From positions 208,444,348 through 208,508,347 of the forward strand of contig JAKGHH010000001.1 of assembly GCA_022828595.1 (NCBI GenBank): 64,000 nucleotides of DNA, given 5' to 3'. The position numbers and the translations under genes were made by a program. The notes under the pieces are model-generated. The model was given only the letters and a program-made list of their open reading frames with translations, was not told the DNA's origin and ran no database searches. The stretch comes from Nelumbo lutea. Its lineage: Eukaryota; Streptophyta; Magnoliopsida; Proteales; Nelumbonaceae. Shown one piece after another: positions 1 to 11,864 of the stretch; the first letter of the stretch is position 1, and each line of letters opens with the position of its first letter.

Positions 1-849
1 AGTATAAAATAAAATATACTTATATATAACATATAATATAATGTTATAATCTATATTTAAAAATATATATTATATTATATTGCGGGCCGGGCCAAGCTTG
101 AAGTGTTGGAAGAAGGCCCAGCACAAAATTTTCCAGGCTTGATGTGGGCTCAGGCCAGGCCGGACTTGCACACAAAAAACTAGGCCCAGGCCCAGAAATT
201 TGCGGGCTGGGCTGGGTTGGGTTTCTAGGCCGGGCCAAGAATGATCATTCATCATTTCAGTCCAACCAGAGCCTTGTCCACATTAGGCTGACAAATTTCA
301 GGTTCATGTAGGCATAGGCCCAATCCAACCCAAAAACAAACGACAGTTTAAAAATTAGTTAATAAAAATATTATAAATAGTTAAATAGCCTAAAAGTAGT
401 TAAAAACAAATAACAGTTTACAAAGAGAATTCTAAGAGAGGGTTCTACGCTCATCCGGTTCCATTTATTTGTTTCATATTCAAATTCTATTTAATTGGTT
501 ATTATTCAAAATTATAATTTGATTCTTAATAGAAAAAAATAATAAAAATATTAAATTTTACAATATTTTTATCTAACAACTATTAAAAATTAGTAGTTAC
601 TAAATTAAAAATTAATTAAAATACATTTGAATTCTATTTAAAAATAATTGTTCCATATAAAAGTTATAAAGTTAATTAAAATAATACAACTAATAGTGGC
701 CAAATTAGAAATGTCATAGGACTCATACTTAAGGATGACCATTTATATCTTAACCCAACCTAATTTGACCTACACATTTCAAGGCTCAAACAACTATTTT
801 CTTCTTACATAGCTCTGATCTACACCAAGCCCATACATAATGCGAGTAC
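1..849. other. AT-rich intergenic DNA with GGCC-rich repeat scrap
   Basis: No gene is seen. Positions 80-240 hold a GC-rich stretch made of variations on GGGCCGGGCC and AGGCCCAG, very unlike the AT-rich DNA around it; similar wording recurs at 35,660-36,050, so this is likely part of a dispersed non-autonomous element. The small open frames on the minus strand here (44-255) are low-complexity products of that repeat and not genes. The remainder (300-849) is AT-rich with no recognisable motif. Confidence 0.5.
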
Positions 850-1329
850 TAAGGTTGTAAACAAATTGGATTTAGATTGAGTCTAGTTGCATCTACACCA
901 ACGTTCGATTATGAAATCTCTAGATTTGCATCCACATCCGATTATTATGACGTATTTTGGATCATATTTGGATTTAATTTATAACCATCTTATTGTGTTT
1001 AAAATGACCAAAAAATTAAAAATATTTTAAAAACTAATTATTTTAAAAATATATATGTATAATAAATATATATAAATATAAATATAAATTTATCAATTAT
1101 AAACTTTATATAATTATACATAATACCTATATGTATACATAATTATAATACTTATATACATAAAATAATAATTTTATTGGACTTGGATTTTAGTTGGATT
1201 GAATGGGGTTAAATTTGCATATGATCTGATTATTAATTAGATGCAAGTTCTAACATCTAAATCCAGCATAATCGGTCAGATTCGGGGTCAAATTAAGTAT
1301 TAGACTTTCAAAGTCCATTAACAACCCCA
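850..1329. mobile_element. hAT-like MITE (about 480 bp)
   Basis: The left end reads TAAGGTTGT and the right end ACAACCCCA, giving short imperfect inverted ends. The flanking 8-mers GCGAGTAC (842-849) and GTGAGCAA (1330-1337) match at 5 of 8 positions, compatible with an old 8-bp hAT target duplication. There is no coding capacity and the middle is very AT-rich. Its internal part recurs at 3402-3705. Class assignment is inference from terminal form only. Confidence 0.5.
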
Positions 1330-1455
1330 GTGAGCAAGGGCCAAGGTAAGCAACTCGTAAACTTGACCTAGAATTTATATTCATATATATTTAGATAACA
1401 AATTTGATATTAATATAAGAATATAAAATTTTATATATTTTTTACGAATTATAAC

Positions 1456-2017
1456 TGATGAGGGGTGATGTGGCTCGACCTAATAAGTAAGAGACATGTG
1501 GACGCAACCTCTTGGGTGTTCAGGCACCTTGGTATCAAAGCCACTTTGGTACCAGAGTACCGAAGTGACATGTAATCGAGTCCAAAAGCTTCTCAGCGAA
1601 TTCCGAATCTCCTAGGATCATGCCGCGTAACAACATGCCTTATCCTCTTCCCATCTGAATCAAAAGGTAACAATAGATTTCATTGACCGATACGTTACTC
1701 TCCTTTTAAAGCAGAACGGATCTCACCTACGAGGGTCGAAGATCCCGAAGCCGTTTCATGAGACCCAATGGTAGCTCAACTATATAAGGGCATCGACCCC
1801 CAAGGCCTAGGTACACCCGATTAAGTGCATTCTAGCTCTCCTATTTCTCAACTCTCAGTTCGCATATCATAGTTACCAACTTAAGCATCGGAGAGACCTC
1901 ACCGGGTTAGCCACCCCGGGTTCTCTGATCCTTCTTTATTTGCAGTTTGAGTGACCTACTTGGCAACAAACATCTGAGCTGCCCTACAGCTAGGAGCATC
2001 CAGATTTCGCACCATCA
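1456..2017 (+). repeat. 5' LTR of gypsy fragment A
   Basis: The LTR begins TGATG and ends CATCA, so it has the usual TG..CA ends as a 5-bp inverted pair. It contains a TATA-like box ACTATATAAGG near 1778 and is followed at once by a primer-binding-like site and a gag start, which fixes the orientation as plus. A matching 3' LTR was not found in the window, so the element is truncated. Gag similarity places it in the same family as the full-length element at 22456-32531. Confidence 0.75.
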
Positions 2018-2036
2018 ATTGGCGTCGTTTGTGAGA
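2018..2036 (+). promoter_or_regulatory. primer-binding site of gypsy fragment A
   Basis: ATTGGCGTCGTTTGTGAGA directly abuts the LTR end. It resembles the TTGGCGCCGTTTGTGGGAA type of tRNA-complementary primer site found in many plant gypsy elements, with a few transitions. Confidence 0.7.
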
Positions 2037-2092
2037 ACGATTAAAAGGTCATTCCTTATTTTCACCTCCTATTTTACTCAATCTTAACATCG

Positions 2093-3401
2093 ATGGCATC
2101 TTCCAGCAGCACCGGAAAAGGTATTGACATGAACGTCACCAGGGGCAAAGTGAACAGACAACTCTTCCCCAAGGTTCCTTGGTGACCAACGGTAGTTCAC
2201 CATCCCCCTCACACCCTTGGGGATCCCATCACTGTCTATACCACAGACCACTCTAATGTCCTTCTCCCTCAGGTGAATACCACCTTCTTGGACCCTCTGT
2301 GATTCCACTATGTCAAACATTCCCAGTTCAATGACTTCTTTCAGAGCATACGAGTGATGCAGACCGAGATGCAACAGATTCACCAGTTTCAACAGTTCCA
2401 ACAACATTACTTCTATCACCAATATCGGTAGCAGTTTCCACCACTACAACTGAACCAACAACAGCTCCCACCTCAACGTGCAGGTCAGAACCGCTAGAAC
2501 CAACAACAGGGCCCACCAGAACATTCTCTGATCTCCTCATTGGGGTGAGGGGACCCTACAAGTATAGGTCCCGCCCAGGGGCCAGACCCCACCTTGGGGT
2601 CAGACGGACGGGCAACATAGTCTCCCAATCTCTCAAGGGGGGAACCCGAAGGACAGGCCCGAGAACAATGATCGCCAACATCATTCATGACCCAACAACA
2701 ATGACCTCTAGGTCGATGACTAATGTGCAGGTTCAAGGCGAGACCCCTCGGCACCCCACGACAGCCAACGCCGGTCTCACAACGAAGAAGAAGCGAGAAC
2801 AAGGACTCCTGATCCACCTCTCCCCAGCATACGGAGCAAGATAGGAATACTTGATAACACCGAAGTCGTCAGCACAAATGAAGGGCCGGCAAATAAGCAG
2901 CAGTGGCGACGTCGCAAGACTTGCTATTCCCTAGCCAGGAACAACCAACCGATGGAAAGAATTAGAGAGAGTGAAGAGGTATGCTCGGTGGCTACGAGAA
3001 TGGCACCTGCTTTGTTGAGCCGGCCCTCGCCCCTGTCACCTGAACTCCTAGCGGCCCTAATGCCAAAGGATTTTAAGGTACCACTGTTGGACAAGTACGA
3101 CAGATATTTCAACCCCAATGATTTTGTGGATGCTTTCCAGTCTCAGATGCATCTTGCTGGAGTCGACGAAGCCTGTATTTCCGTGGCTTTCTCCACCACA
3201 TTTAGAGGCGTAGTTCAGACCTGGTACAAGAACCTCGTGCCGAGCTCTATCAAAAGCTGGGTGTAGTTTGCAAATATGTTCACGACCCACTTCATCACTA
3301 GTAAGAAGTGCCAAAAGTCACATGAGAGCCTTTTGAACGTTGTACAGAGGGAAGGAGAATCGATTCGTAGCTATATCAAGCACTTCAACGAGACCTGTTT
3401 G
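2093..3401 (+). pseudogene. gag of gypsy fragment A, broken and truncated
   Basis: Gag would package element RNA into particles. Translation starts at ATG 2093 (MASSSSTGKG), the same start wording as the gag of the element at 22456-32531 (MASSSHAG). The N-terminal Gln/Tyr-rich stretch (2370-2480) and the core gag domain (2840-3401) are recognisable: AFSTTFRGVVQTWYKNL at about 3190-3240, then a TAG in the SW-Q-FA position at 3265, followed by HFITSKKCQKSHESLLNVV and GESIRSYIKHFN. Several stops and frame changes make it non-functional. It ends abruptly where the MITE-like fragment starts at 3402; zinc-binding part, protease and pol are absent. Confidence 0.8.
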
Positions 3402-3705
3402 TAGATTGAGTCTTGTTGCATCTGCACCAGCGTTCGATTATGAAATCTCTAGATTTGCATCCACATCCGATTATTATGGCGTATTTTGGATCATATTTGG
3501 ATTTAATTTATAACCATCTTATTGTGTTTAAAATGACTAGAAAATTAAAAATGTTTTAAAAACTAATTATTTTTAAAATAAATATGTATAATAAATGTAT
3601 ATAAATATAAAATATAAATTTATCATTTATAAAATTTATATAATTATACATGATATCTATATCTATACATAATTATACTACTTATATACATAAAATAATA
3701 ATTTT
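3402..3705. repeat. internal copy of the 850-1329 MITE
   Basis: This stretch matches about 871-1176 closely (shared anchors: GTTCGATTATGAAATCTCTA and ATTTGGATTTAATTTATAAC) but lacks both ends of the 480-bp copy. It joins gag of fragment A on the left directly to the 5' LTR remnant of gypsy B on the right. Confidence 0.8.
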
Positions 3706-3848
3706 GTCGAGCTGGCCAAGGATGTCGTGTGGTGGATTCCATGGTCGCCCTCTTCAGGCCACGTCAGCGTTAACCGCGTAATGGAAGAGCATGACTAGGA
3801 AGGAATGTTCCACATGGACAAGGAAGTAGGCTCCACTGAGGAAGAGGG
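3706..3848 (+). repeat. 5' LTR of gypsy B, first part (start missing)
   Basis: Matches 19237-19380 of the 3' LTR (anchors GATGGATTCC-like and ACCACGTCAGC-like words, CGTGTAATGGAAGAGCA). The first 15 or so bases of the LTR, including the TG terminus, are missing. The LTR is interrupted at 3848 by a copia LTR and resumes at 5645. Confidence 0.8.
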
Positions 3849-4436
3849 TGTTAGATAGTGTATAATAAAAGTACATAATTGATTCATGTTATATTTGGTG
3901 TGTTTCTGTGTAATTACCCTTAAACTGGACATTTATGAGATTCGTGTTAGTTTAGAGTGTTCTTAGCTGTTGGATAGACTTGGGGAAGTTTATCCTACCA
4001 AGGCTAACACTAATGTGCTACCAAGTAGGTTGGGGTAGCTTGTCTTAGCTACCAAGGTTAAACCCGAAGCACATGTAGTGTGTGCTTGTTTGAAACACTG
4101 AACCCGAACCATTTTCCAGTTATGCCCTGAACCATGGAGACTGGTGAGCAAAACTGGAAAGTTATACATAACCCCTAGGCTCGATTGTAGTGCTTCATTG
4201 GGTGTCGGTTTGGGCTATCTTTGATATGCCAATCAGTGAAATCCTTTGGGAGTCAAAACATGGTTATGTTGGGGCAGTCTGAGAATTCACTCGAGTAGGT
4301 GATCATAGTGACAAGATCAGACCCTTTACCGGACAAAGTGAATGGTCGGGACTGCACTCTCTCTGAGGGAAACCAGAATTGCCAGTAGTTGATTTGAAAC
4401 TTGTTTGAGATTTGTTTTGTAAAATATATTTATATG

Positions 4437-4480
<44 letters not shown>

Positions 4481-5644
4481 GTTTTAAGAAAAATGTTTGC
4501 AAAATGTTTTAATTCTTGGGATCCATCTGAGCAGAAAATGCAATACTGCACCTTGCAACCAGGGGAGAGGTCCTTCCCTATCGGGTAGTGTTTGATCATT
4601 AAGGGCTAAGAAGTTAAGTGTAAGATACCATTTAGGGCTGTTTTACCTGATGGGCTATATCTCAATTAAGTTCATTATCCTTGGGCCTTAATAGGATGGC
4701 TAGAGTCAATGATCATTTAATGTAAATGTTGGGCCCATTAAGAGCCTATACTAATGGACTCAAGGGTTCACTGTACTTGACAATGAATTCGGCCAAGCTT
4801 TTTCATAGAAGTTGGGCTAAACCCATATGGGTTTATGTGAGGTCATTGTTGGGGTCCCATACCATACAAAGAGAACCAAATGGGCCAGTAAGTAATTAGG
4901 GTCATGTGCCACTTGCTTAATGGGCCTAAAGCCCATGATTAATTAGATTAATCGAGTGGTCACATGACAGCTTAAGCAATTATGTGACATTGGCGAATAT
5001 GGGTATGGATATGGGTTTGGATTAGCAATAGGATAAGAGGATAAGTTTTGTCCACTTTAAGAGTTTAGATCCAAATAAAGATTTGGATTAGACTCCTAAT
5101 TGGATTAGAAGTGTTGATCCTTAAGGCTTATAAAAGGAGGAGGGGGTGAATTGCTCTAGACACTCATCTGCTTTCGGTTCTTTCCTTTTGCTCTTGCCAC
5201 CCAAAACCCTAGTTCATTCTCAATCTTGTGACTGATCTTGATTAGTCTTGGTTTCTGATTTTTGCATGGAAAATCAGATTAGATTCATGTTTACCTTCCT
5301 TGCTCGATCCAAGCTGTTGGATTGCGGTTCTTGCTAAAGAACTACGTTGTTGAACTTGCTTCAACCTAAGCTGTGTCATCTTTAGTGGAAGTTGGTTTTG
5401 GTACCCTCTTTGGGTGTGAACTACCACTTTGGGAGCTACACTTGTGGATTTTGTATCAAGTATACTTCTCCCTTCCTTTTGGTTTCAGATCTGGTTTGGT
5501 TCGGTGTAAGAATGGTCCTTGGAAAATGTAGTTTTTCAAAAACTGGGAATACGATTCTCAAAAGGGTAAAAGAAAATTTTTGAAAATTTGCCCAGCCATC
5601 TAGCATGGTTCGGACATCAATATGATGGATTTCCCCTTCCTTCA
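3849..5644 (+). mobile_element. solo copia LTR (copia 2 family)
   Basis: It starts TGTTAGATAGTG and ends CCCCTTCCTTCA. These are exactly the ends deduced for the copia 2 LTRs read on the opposite strand at 46259-47989. It interrupts the gypsy B 5' LTR; flanking 5-mers GAGGG (3844-3848) and AAGGG (5645-5649) form a 4/5 target duplication. No internal copia sequence is attached, so it is a solo LTR left by LTR-LTR recombination. It contains a TATA-like box CTTATAAAAGG at 5128 and a (TA)n run at 4440-4479. Length 1796 bp. Confidence 0.9.
4440..4479. repeat. (TA)n microsatellite
   Basis: About 20 uninterrupted TA units inside the solo copia LTR; the other LTRs of this family do not carry it. Confidence 0.95.
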
Positions 5645-5955
5645 AAGGGAACCCCCTGAAGATCTCTGCAGACAACCTCATCTCATAAACCCTAGAAGCC
5701 CTATCTGACTAGAACACGGATATTCAACTATAAATAGGTATTCCCCGCTCAATGTAAGGGACTTTTAGAACTCTCTACTCACCTAACATCTCTTCGCACC
5801 ACCTCTTCATCTTGGATCTAGCATAATCTCAACTTGCTCATCCCAACCATCCCTTTTACCCTACTAACTTGAGCATCGGAGTGCTTACCCAGGGAATAAC
5901 TCCTCAAGCCTTTGACTCTTCGTATGATTATAGATCTCAATGTGCAGCCAATTCC
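5645..5955 (+). repeat. 5' LTR of gypsy B, second part
   Basis: Continues the gypsy B LTR after the solo copia LTR and matches 19380-19679. It includes the TATA-like ACTATAAATAGG at 5729 and the segment CTACTAACTTGAGCATCGGAG (5861-5881), a wording common to Tat-group LTRs. The exact end is uncertain because the primer site next to it is degenerate. Confidence 0.7.
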
Positions 5956-6002
5956 CATCTTGGCCCGTTCCCATCTCGCCTAACCGCTCAATGTAAGCGA
6001 TC

Positions 6003-7487
6003 ATGCCTAACAATGCACCCAACCACTCTAGAGCCCGTTCCCATCTCGAGGATCCTATTCACTCCGCAACTCTCCACCTCAAAAGCCCCAACATCTGACA
6101 ATGGTCGACCTTGTGCAATTCCCTACCATGTAACGAAAGGTCGACCCTATCCTTGCCATGATGGAGACGCTCGGGCAACCAGCATAGGCCCCCCAGGACA
6201 AGCGCCCTACCGTGCAGGTGCATACCATGGCTGATCCTCATACTGAGAACTTTGGAAGCCACTACACATATCAGCCCAAGGCCCAATCCAACCACGAACA
6301 TCCATAGCCATCTCAAAGGTTTGACCCCTCAGCGTGGCCTCGTGCACACGATTCCCACAGTAGATCCCATCGCTTCAGTGTTCGAGTTCTGGCGAGAGAA
6401 CGTCTCGGCCAACACTTGTTGCTGCCTCTGATCTCGATATCCAAATCCAGTTCAGTCTGGGATTGCCATGTAGTCCCAAAAGGTGAGAAGTCCATGAATG
6501 TGGCACCAGTTGGTCGTATCGCCGAGATAAAAAATCTATGAGAAAGGTTGGTTGAACAAGAACATAGCTAGGTAGATCATAGTGCTGTTCCTCCAATAGC
6601 CCGACCAACAAAACCGCACCGTGGCCCACATCTCGCGAAAGAGCCCATCTTTGTGCAAGAGATTATAGACTATCTCCCCCCAACCGAATGGCAACTGCCT
6701 TAGTTTGAGAAGTATGATGGGACCTTGGACCCAAATGGCAACCTCAAGGGGTTCAAGGCAATAATGATGTTGCATGACTCATCCAAAGGTCTCATGTGCA
6801 AGGCTTTTGCCGCAACCCTACACAGAGTCGCTAGAACCTAGCATAGAAGAAGACCTCGACTAGCCTCATTCAGGTGCACTAGAAGAGAGGAGAGACTTTA
6901 TGGGACTATTTGGTGAGATTCAACATCGAAGCCCTTCATGTCCTATCCCTGAACTAGTCAATGGTCATAGCTGCAATCATGAATGGGTTGTGTTTGTTAA
7001 TGTTCAGCTTTTCTCTACAGAAGAACCTTCCGACCACTTTGACCATGCTCATGAAGCATGCACAGAAATATATGAACGCTAATGAAGCCCAAGCACTGCA
7101 CAAGGAGGATGAAGACTAGGATGGCTGGAAGTGATAAGAACATGATGACCGAAAGCTAGATTGAGAAGGTAAGATACAAGACATCCGAGCTGACCGTAGG
7201 CCGAGAACCCTGCCGTCGATGTATCGTAGCTTCACTCCACTCAACACACCATGGGCCAAAATATTGATGCAAATCCAAGATTGAACCTTCATCAGGTGGC
7301 CCAAAAAGATGAAAACCCAAGGCAACAAGAGGGATTGGGACAAGTACTGCAATTTCTGCCAGGACCACAACTACGAAATTAAATGCTGCCATGACTTTCG
7401 CCACCACCCGGAAGACCTCGTCCAGCACGGATACCTTCGTGGGTTGATTGACATCAAAGATCATAAGCACAGAGAAGAGCCACAACG
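6003..7487 (+). pseudogene. gag of gypsy B, broken
   Basis: Starts at ATG 6003 (MPNNAPNH). The core domain is visible around 6690-6910 in mixed frames: FEKYDGTLDPNGNLKGFKAI, then the GMCKAF and TLHRVART region, then MGLFGEIQH at 6900. At 7309-7480 a CCHC-like segment CNFCQDHNYEIKCCHDFRHH followed by LVQHGYLRGLI matches the usual gag C-terminal motif of this group (C-x2-C-x3-H..., ending RGYLKEFI-like). Multiple stops and frameshifts. Copia 1 is inserted at 7487/7488, just past the zinc-like motif, and the downstream pol never reappears. Confidence 0.7.
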
Positions 7488-9432
7488 TGAAGGGATGAGA
7501 TATCCATCGTATGGACGCCCAAATCTTGTGGAATAGAATGGGTAAATTTCAAAAATTTCTCTCCATCCTACTGGGAATTGCATTCCCTATTTTAGAAAAT
7601 TTATATTTTTCAATGATCAATCTTGAACCAAGAACTGAACCAAATCTGAACAAAAGCAGTAGGAGAGGGATATACCTGATATGAAGAAATAGTATCTACC
7701 AATGGAGGTGTTCACACCCAAGAAAGGAACCAAAAACTACTCCCATTGAAGATGATGCAGTGCAGGATGGAGCAGAATTAGTAGCGTTCTTCAAAAGAAC
7801 CAGATCCTTCGCAAGTTTTAGTTGGATGGCACGTGACCACTTCTTTCAATCAACCCTTTCACAAATGACTGATATCAAGATCCAATCTTGATCGCTCCTA
7901 CTGACAAGAGAAGATCGAACTGGCAGATATGGCAGCGGCAGGAAGGAGGCGGCAAGAGAGATTTAGCGCAGTGATGTTGAATTCTCTCTTTTGTGATTTC
8001 AGCTCTGAAGAGGATGTGAATATGAATTTTTTCTAAAGGCTGCCGCCCCCTCCTCCTTTTATAAGCTTAAAGGGATTAGCTCCTAATCCCATTAGGAGTT
8101 GCTGATCCAAATCATATTTGGATCAGAATTCCCTTTAAGTGATAAGGGCAAACCCTTATCTATTCTGCGGATTAGATCAGCCCCTTCCTAATCCTATTAG
8201 GAAGTTTGCAGATCTGAATCACATTCAGATCTGGACTCTCTGAGTGGATAGGGCTAAGACCCAAACCTATCTGCTAATCTAATCTCAGAATTTGCCCCTT
8301 ATTTAACTGATCAAATCAGCCCAATTCGAAATGGGCTTTAGGCCCAATAAGTTTATGTTCTCACTTAGCCTTCTGAACTGCTGCCCAGTTGGGCTTCCTT
8401 GTATCGCGTGGGACCCAAACATTGATCTACACATCAGCCACATGGGTTCAGCCCAGCCTTTGTTACAAGGCCTGGCTGAATACACTGTTATGGACAGTGC
8501 ACCCCCTGAAACCCATCACATGGGCTCTATGGGCCCAACACTTACCCTAAGTGGTCCCTGGGTCAAGCCACCTTGTAACACCCAGGGACTGTGGGCAAAC
8601 GCAAGATTATCCCATCAGGTATTACCCTCAATGGCCTTACACTTAACCTCTCAGCCCATAATGATCAAACATTACCTGACAAGAGAGGACCTCTTCCTCG
8701 GCAACAAGGAACAGTGTTGCACTCTCTACTCACAGGGATCCCGAGAATTAAAACCTTTTGCAAACGTTTAGAAACCATAATATATATACTTTTATATCAC
8801 ATATAAAATATATTTTGCAAAACAAATCTCAACGGTCGAAATCGGCTGCCGACAGTCTTGGATTCCATCAGAGAGAGTTCATCCCCGATCATTACCTTTG
8901 TCCGACAAAGGGGCTGATCTTTTCACTATGATCACCCACTCAGATGAATTCTCAGACTGTCCCAACATACCCAGGTTTTGACCCCCGCTAAGGATCTCAT
9001 TGATTGGAATATCAAAGACAGCCCAATCCGACACCTAGTGTAGTATCGTAGTCGAGTCTAGGGGCAGGTGTAATTTTTCAGTTTTGCCCATCAATCTCCA
9101 AGGTCCTGGGCAATATTGGAAATTTGGTTCAGTTCAAAGATTCAATTAATCCTATACTTCTTGTGCCTTGGGTCTCACCCTGGCGGCTGTGATAGGCCAC
9201 CCCAACATTTGGCAGCACACCAGTGTTAGCCTTGGCAGGATAAATCTCCCTAGACTTATCCAATGGCCGTGAACATTCTAAACTAACACAAGTCTCATAA
9301 GTGTCTGGTTTAAGGGTATTACATAGAAACAAATCACTGGAACATGAATCAAATATGTACTTTATTCATTTACAATAAATTCAGAATGTACATCATTCAG
9401 ATTGGAGCTAAGGGCATACAACCGTCATAGCA
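7488..9432 (-). repeat. 3' LTR of copia 1
   Basis: On the plus strand it runs from TGAAGGGATG to CCGTCATAGCA, with the polypurine tract next to the right end. The inner 1.1 kb matches 15300-16406 closely. A minus-strand TATA-like box lies in CTCCTTTTATAAGC at 8052-8065. Length 1945 bp, long for a copia LTR. The 146-codon frame at 8331-8771 lies inside it and is a by-product. Confidence 0.9.
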
Positions 9433-9830
9433 ACTCCCACTTGCACAAGTCGGAGTCTCTTACTTCCCACGTGTTTCTCAAACACTTTCTGTGTCAATGG
9501 CTTAGTCAATGGGTTTGCTACATTTTTCGTTGACGCTACCTTCTGAATCAGGACGTCCCCTCTACCAACATTCTCCCGCAGTACATGGTACTTCCTCTCG
9601 ATGTGCTTCGACTTCGAGTGGGCTCGTGGCTCCTTAGCCTGGGCAATCGCTCCATTGTTGTCATACAACAATGGGATGGGTGATGTGATGGATGGAACTA
9701 ATCTCAATTCGTGAATGAACTTCTTCATCCAATGGCTTCCTTGGCAGCTTCACTTGCGGCAATGTATTTAGCTTCGGTTGTGGAGTCTACCATGGACCCC
9801 TGTTTGCTGCTTTTCTAGCAAACAGCACAC
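9408..9830 (-). pseudogene. copia 1 RNase H domain
   Basis: RNase H removes the RNA strand during reverse transcription. The clear frame 9728-9433 shows LLYDNNGAIAQAKEPRAHSK then KHIERKYHVLRE and NPLTKPLTQKVFEKHVG, the standard C-terminal end of copia polyproteins, stopping just before the polypurine tract. The upstream part (about 9730-9830, AAKEAIGW-like) is out of frame. Reading frame broken relative to RT. Confidence 0.85.
9433..9442 (-). promoter_or_regulatory. polypurine tract of copia 1
   Basis: Minus strand AAGTGGGAGT immediately before the 3' LTR (which starts TGCTATGACG on that strand). The same tract, AAGTGGCAGT, sits in the same place in copia 2. Confidence 0.85.
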
Positions 9831-9849
9831 GATCCTGTCGTGAAAACAT

Positions 9850-10930
9850 ACCCAGATGTAGACTTTCTATCATTTGGATTTGACTGAAAATCGGCATCAG
9901 TATACCTCTAGATCTGTAGTGAGCTACCATCGAGTACCAGACAAAACTCTTTTGTCCTTTGAAGGTACTTAAATATGTTTTTCACAACAGTCCAGTGCTC
10001 CTGCCTTGGGTTGGCCTGAAATCTGCTTACCACACTCACTGCCTGAGCAATGTCAGGACGAGTGCACAGCATGGCATACATGATGCTCCCTACGACTGAG
10101 GCATAGGGAACGTCCTTCATGCCCTCAATCTCCTCAGAGGTCTTGGAAGACATCTTCTTGGAGAGAGTGACTCCATGCCTGAAAGGAACATTTCCCTTCT
10201 TAGAGTTCTCCATGCTGTATCTCTTGACAATTTTGTCAATGTAAGCAGATTGGGACAATTCTATTATCTGCTTCGATCTATCTCTATAGAGTCGAAGACC
10301 CAGTATATAGGAGGCTTCTCCAAGATCTTTCATGGAGAATTACTGTGAAAGCCATACTTTCACTGTAGTCAACATTCCTACATCATTCCCAATGAGTAGA
10401 ATGTCATCTACATACAGAACCAAGAACGTAACCTTGTCCCCACTGGTCTTCCTGTAAACGCAGAGCTCATCCAGATTCTGCTCAAAGTCAAACATTTTGA
10501 TTGTAGTGTCAAATCAGAATATCCAACTCCTAGAAGCTTGCTTAAGTCCATTTATGGATCTATTTAGTTTACATACCATGTGTTCCTAACCCGCAGCTAT
10601 GAAGCCTTGTGGCTACTGCATGTAGATATCTTCAGTAAGATCTCCATTTAGGAATGCAGTTTTGACATCCATTTGCCAAATCTCGTAGTCATGGTATGCT
10701 GCTACAGCTAGCAGGATCCTAATGGATTTAAGCATGGCCACTGGCGAAAAGGTTTACTCATAATCGGTGCCCTCTTTCTGAGTGCACCCTTTCTCCACCA
10801 GACGAGCTTTGTAGGTCTCAACCTTGCCATCGGGGCCCTTCTTCCTCTTATAAATCCATTTGCAACCAATTGCTTTTACCCCGGGGGGCGGATCTACTAG
10901 AGTCTAGACTCCATTGGTCTCCATTGTGTC
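9850..10930 (-). pseudogene. copia 1 reverse transcriptase
   Basis: RT copies element RNA to DNA. From the N-terminus (right) the degenerate text includes a W-vs-V-D-P-P-G-V region near 10880-10930, TDYE-like and EIYMQ-like pieces near 10610-10760, the catalytic YVDDILLIGNDV at 10381-10416 (both Asp present), and the open stretch 10333-9908 with MKDLGEASYILGLRLYRDRS, MCTRPDIAQAVSVVSRFQ-type wording (YAMLCTRPDIA) and a thumb/connection segment. Frameshifts separate these pieces, so no full protein is possible, but the active-site motif is conserved. Confidence 0.85.
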
Positions 10931-11099
10931 AATCACAGGTCTTATGGCATCTACCCACTTAAGGGAGTCTATGTCCAACATAGCTTCCGCATAGGTCACG
11001 GGATCCTCCTCACTAGTCAAGGCTTCCACCAGGTAACTATCATAGTCATAACCGAAATGGACTGGTGGCCTGGATACCCGGGTAGATCTCTAAGTTGGT

Positions 11100-11364
11100 C
11101 ACTACCTGGAACTTATGGGACACCTCCCACTACATCCGAGCTCTCCTCATCAAGAATAATTTCCTGACGATGATTGTTCAGAATGTAACCATTTTTCAAG
11201 AATTGTGCATTTCGACTATAGAACACCTTATACTCACTTGGGTCATAGAATAGGTAACCCACAGAGTCTTTTGGGTAGCCTACAAATAGGCAATGACTAG
11301 TCTTGGGTTCCAATTTGTCCAGACTCGTTCTTTTAACGTGTGCCGAACAACCCAAAATCTTCAA
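11100..11364 (-). pseudogene. copia 1 integrase C-terminal / linker region
   Basis: The open frame 11364-11113 reads MKILGCSAHVKR, then EPKTSHCLFVGYPKDSVGYL and FYDPSEYKVFYSRNAQFL. This is the region after the integrase core seen in copia polyproteins (the CIFVGYP motif with K-GY-FYDP). It is separated from the integrase core by a short out-of-frame part (TPYELW-like at 11380-11405). Confidence 0.85.
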
Positions 11365-11379
11365 GTGTCATACACTTGG

Positions 11380-11864
11380 TTTCTTTCCGGTCCAAAGCTC
11401 ATAGGGAGTCTTCGGAACTGATTTGATTGGAACCTAGCTCAGCACGTATATCGTAGTCTCTAATGCGTATCCCCAAAAGGATGTGGGCAACTCTGAATGG
11501 ACCAGAAGTGATCGGACCATATCCAATAAGGTCCTATTCCTCCTCTCTGAAACACCGTTAAGTTGTGGTGTAACAGGAGGAACTAACTGTGATACTATCC
11601 CGTTGACCTTCAAGTAGTCCCTGAATTCGTCAGAGGGATACTCGCCACCTCGATCTGATTGAAGGGTCTTAATTTCTCTCCCTATCTGTTTCTCAACCTC
11701 TTGTCTGAACTCTTTGAACTTTTCAAAGGATTCAGAATTATGTCTCATTAGGTACACGTAACCATATCGAGAATAATCATCGGTAAATGCAATAAAGTAC
11801 ACATGCTGGTTACGGGTCCTAACACTCAGGGGACCACATACATCAGTATGTATAAGGTCAAGCG
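11380..11864 (-). pseudogene. copia 1 integrase core
   Basis: Integrase joins element DNA to the genome. The 122-codon frame 11802-11434 retains a complete DDE set: first Asp in FIAFTDDYSRYGYVY, second Asp in LQSDRGGEYPSDEF, and Glu in NGVSERRNRTLLD. After this FWGYALETTIYVLS follows. It is one of the best-preserved pieces of the element, but flanking frames are shifted or stopped, so it is not a functional enzyme as it stands. Confidence 0.9.

Noticed and set aside
2084..2422. 112-codon minus frame
   Set aside because: Lies opposite the broken gag of gypsy A and has no domain; shadow of the gag composition.
8331..8771. 146-codon plus frame
   Set aside because: Entirely inside the copia 1 3' LTR and not conserved in the other LTR copies (15300-16406, 46259-47989).
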